From assembly GCA_905147135.1 (NCBI GenBank), contig LR990060.1, forward strand, positions 13,656,001-13,720,000: 64,000 nucleotides of DNA. Reading direction: 5' to 3'. A program made the position numbers and the translations under genes. Positions 63,562 to 64,000 of this stretch are shown piece after piece. Source of the stretch: Blastobasis lacticolella. Taxonomy: Eukaryota > Arthropoda > Insecta > Lepidoptera > Blastobasidae. A model generated the notes under the pieces. That model ran no database searches. It was given only the letters and a program-made list of their open reading frames with translations, and was not told the origin of the DNA. How positions within the stretch are numbered: the first letter of the stretch is position 1; every line of letters starts with the position of its first letter.

Positions 63562-64000
63562 TTTTTGCAACTTGTAGCGCCCTCTATTGAGTTTCCAATA
63601 AAAATAGCGGATCCTAATGCAACAACAATGTTTGTGCAACCAATGTGTTCGACCTATAATTACTAGAAAGTGCAGGTTGTTGTTAAGGTGCTTGTCATTC
63701 TACTTAGGCTACTATCCGCTAGATGGCGCCCCTGTACCAATCGATTCCTATGTCCGATATTCCCTCTATCGTGGTGCCATCTATAATTGTACAAGGCTAC
63801 ACACCCGTTGACTGCTTTATCTAACACTGTTTATGCTCAATCTAAGTATGTAATTTAACTGTCATCAGCTGGCTTTTGTTTACATTGTTGTCGTGTCACT
63901 TTTTGAACATTTGACGGTGTTTTATTTGATGTGATAATTCCAGTTATTTTAAAATTATAATGGTTTATTTTCACTTATTACTTTGTATTACCACAGATAA
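63562..64000 (-). other. Putative LINE 5' region and flank
   Basis: gcgccctctattgag (63577) and gatggcgcccctgtacc (about 63722) resemble the 5' flank of the left-hand element (about 2027-2200). The true 5' end and target-site duplication were not found. The last 150 bases are AT-rich with no feature. Confidence 0.4.

Overview
The window reads as a repeat-dense nuclear segment of a lepidopteran (moth or butterfly) genome. The grounds are AT-rich DNA, one spliced digestive-type serine protease gene, an arthropod-type tRNA-Leu, and many copies of repeats I recognise as lepidopteran: tRNA-derived SINEs, CR1/Jockey- and RTE-type LINE tails, Lep1-like Helitron ends and foldback MITEs. Species was not determined.

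The only well supported host gene lies on the minus strand between 16112 and 5095. Six exons splice to a 280-residue secreted chymotrypsin-family protease with signal peptide, propeptide, IVGG activation site, complete His/Asp/Ser triad and three disulfides. Its S1 pocket is Gly189/Asp226 (chymotrypsin numbering). A TATA box sits 28 nt upstream of an initiator-like TCA. The introns are filled with repeats, and the 6.4-kb first intron also carries an intact tRNA-Leu(CAG) gene on the same strand.

Two non-LTR retrotransposons bracket the window, both on the minus strand. The left one (1-1933) has an ORF1 with a PHD-like finger, a coiled coil and an L1-ORF1p-like RNA-binding region. Its ORF2 endonuclease runs off the left edge. 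The right one (about 58548-63640) looks structurally complete: an ORF1 with a PHD-like finger, coiled coil and degenerate SGNH-esterase-like region, then an uninterrupted ORF2 with endonuclease and reverse transcriptase. In both, ORF2 lies in the +1 frame, overlaps the end of ORF1 and has no AUG ahead of its essential endonuclease residues.

The middle (16-58 kb) is almost entirely mobile-element debris. It contains three recurrent short retroposons, several dispersed LINE-tail families, at least eight inverted-repeat (MITE) families, a degenerate repeat array at 21.1-23.3 kb split by two nested insertions, and three local duplications. A 344-codon ORF at 25666-26700 encodes a zinc-finger plus PD-(D/E)XK-like C-terminal module, and four smaller relics of it lie in the window. 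Several near-perfect short palindromes unrelated to the MITEs look like snap-back template-switch scars. I found no CRISPR array, prokaryotic-type operon, viral gene, LTR retrotransposon or rRNA. The most unusual signals are the AUG-less overlapping ORF2 arrangement, the zinc-finger/nuclease-like ORF family, the palindromes and the nested repeat array.
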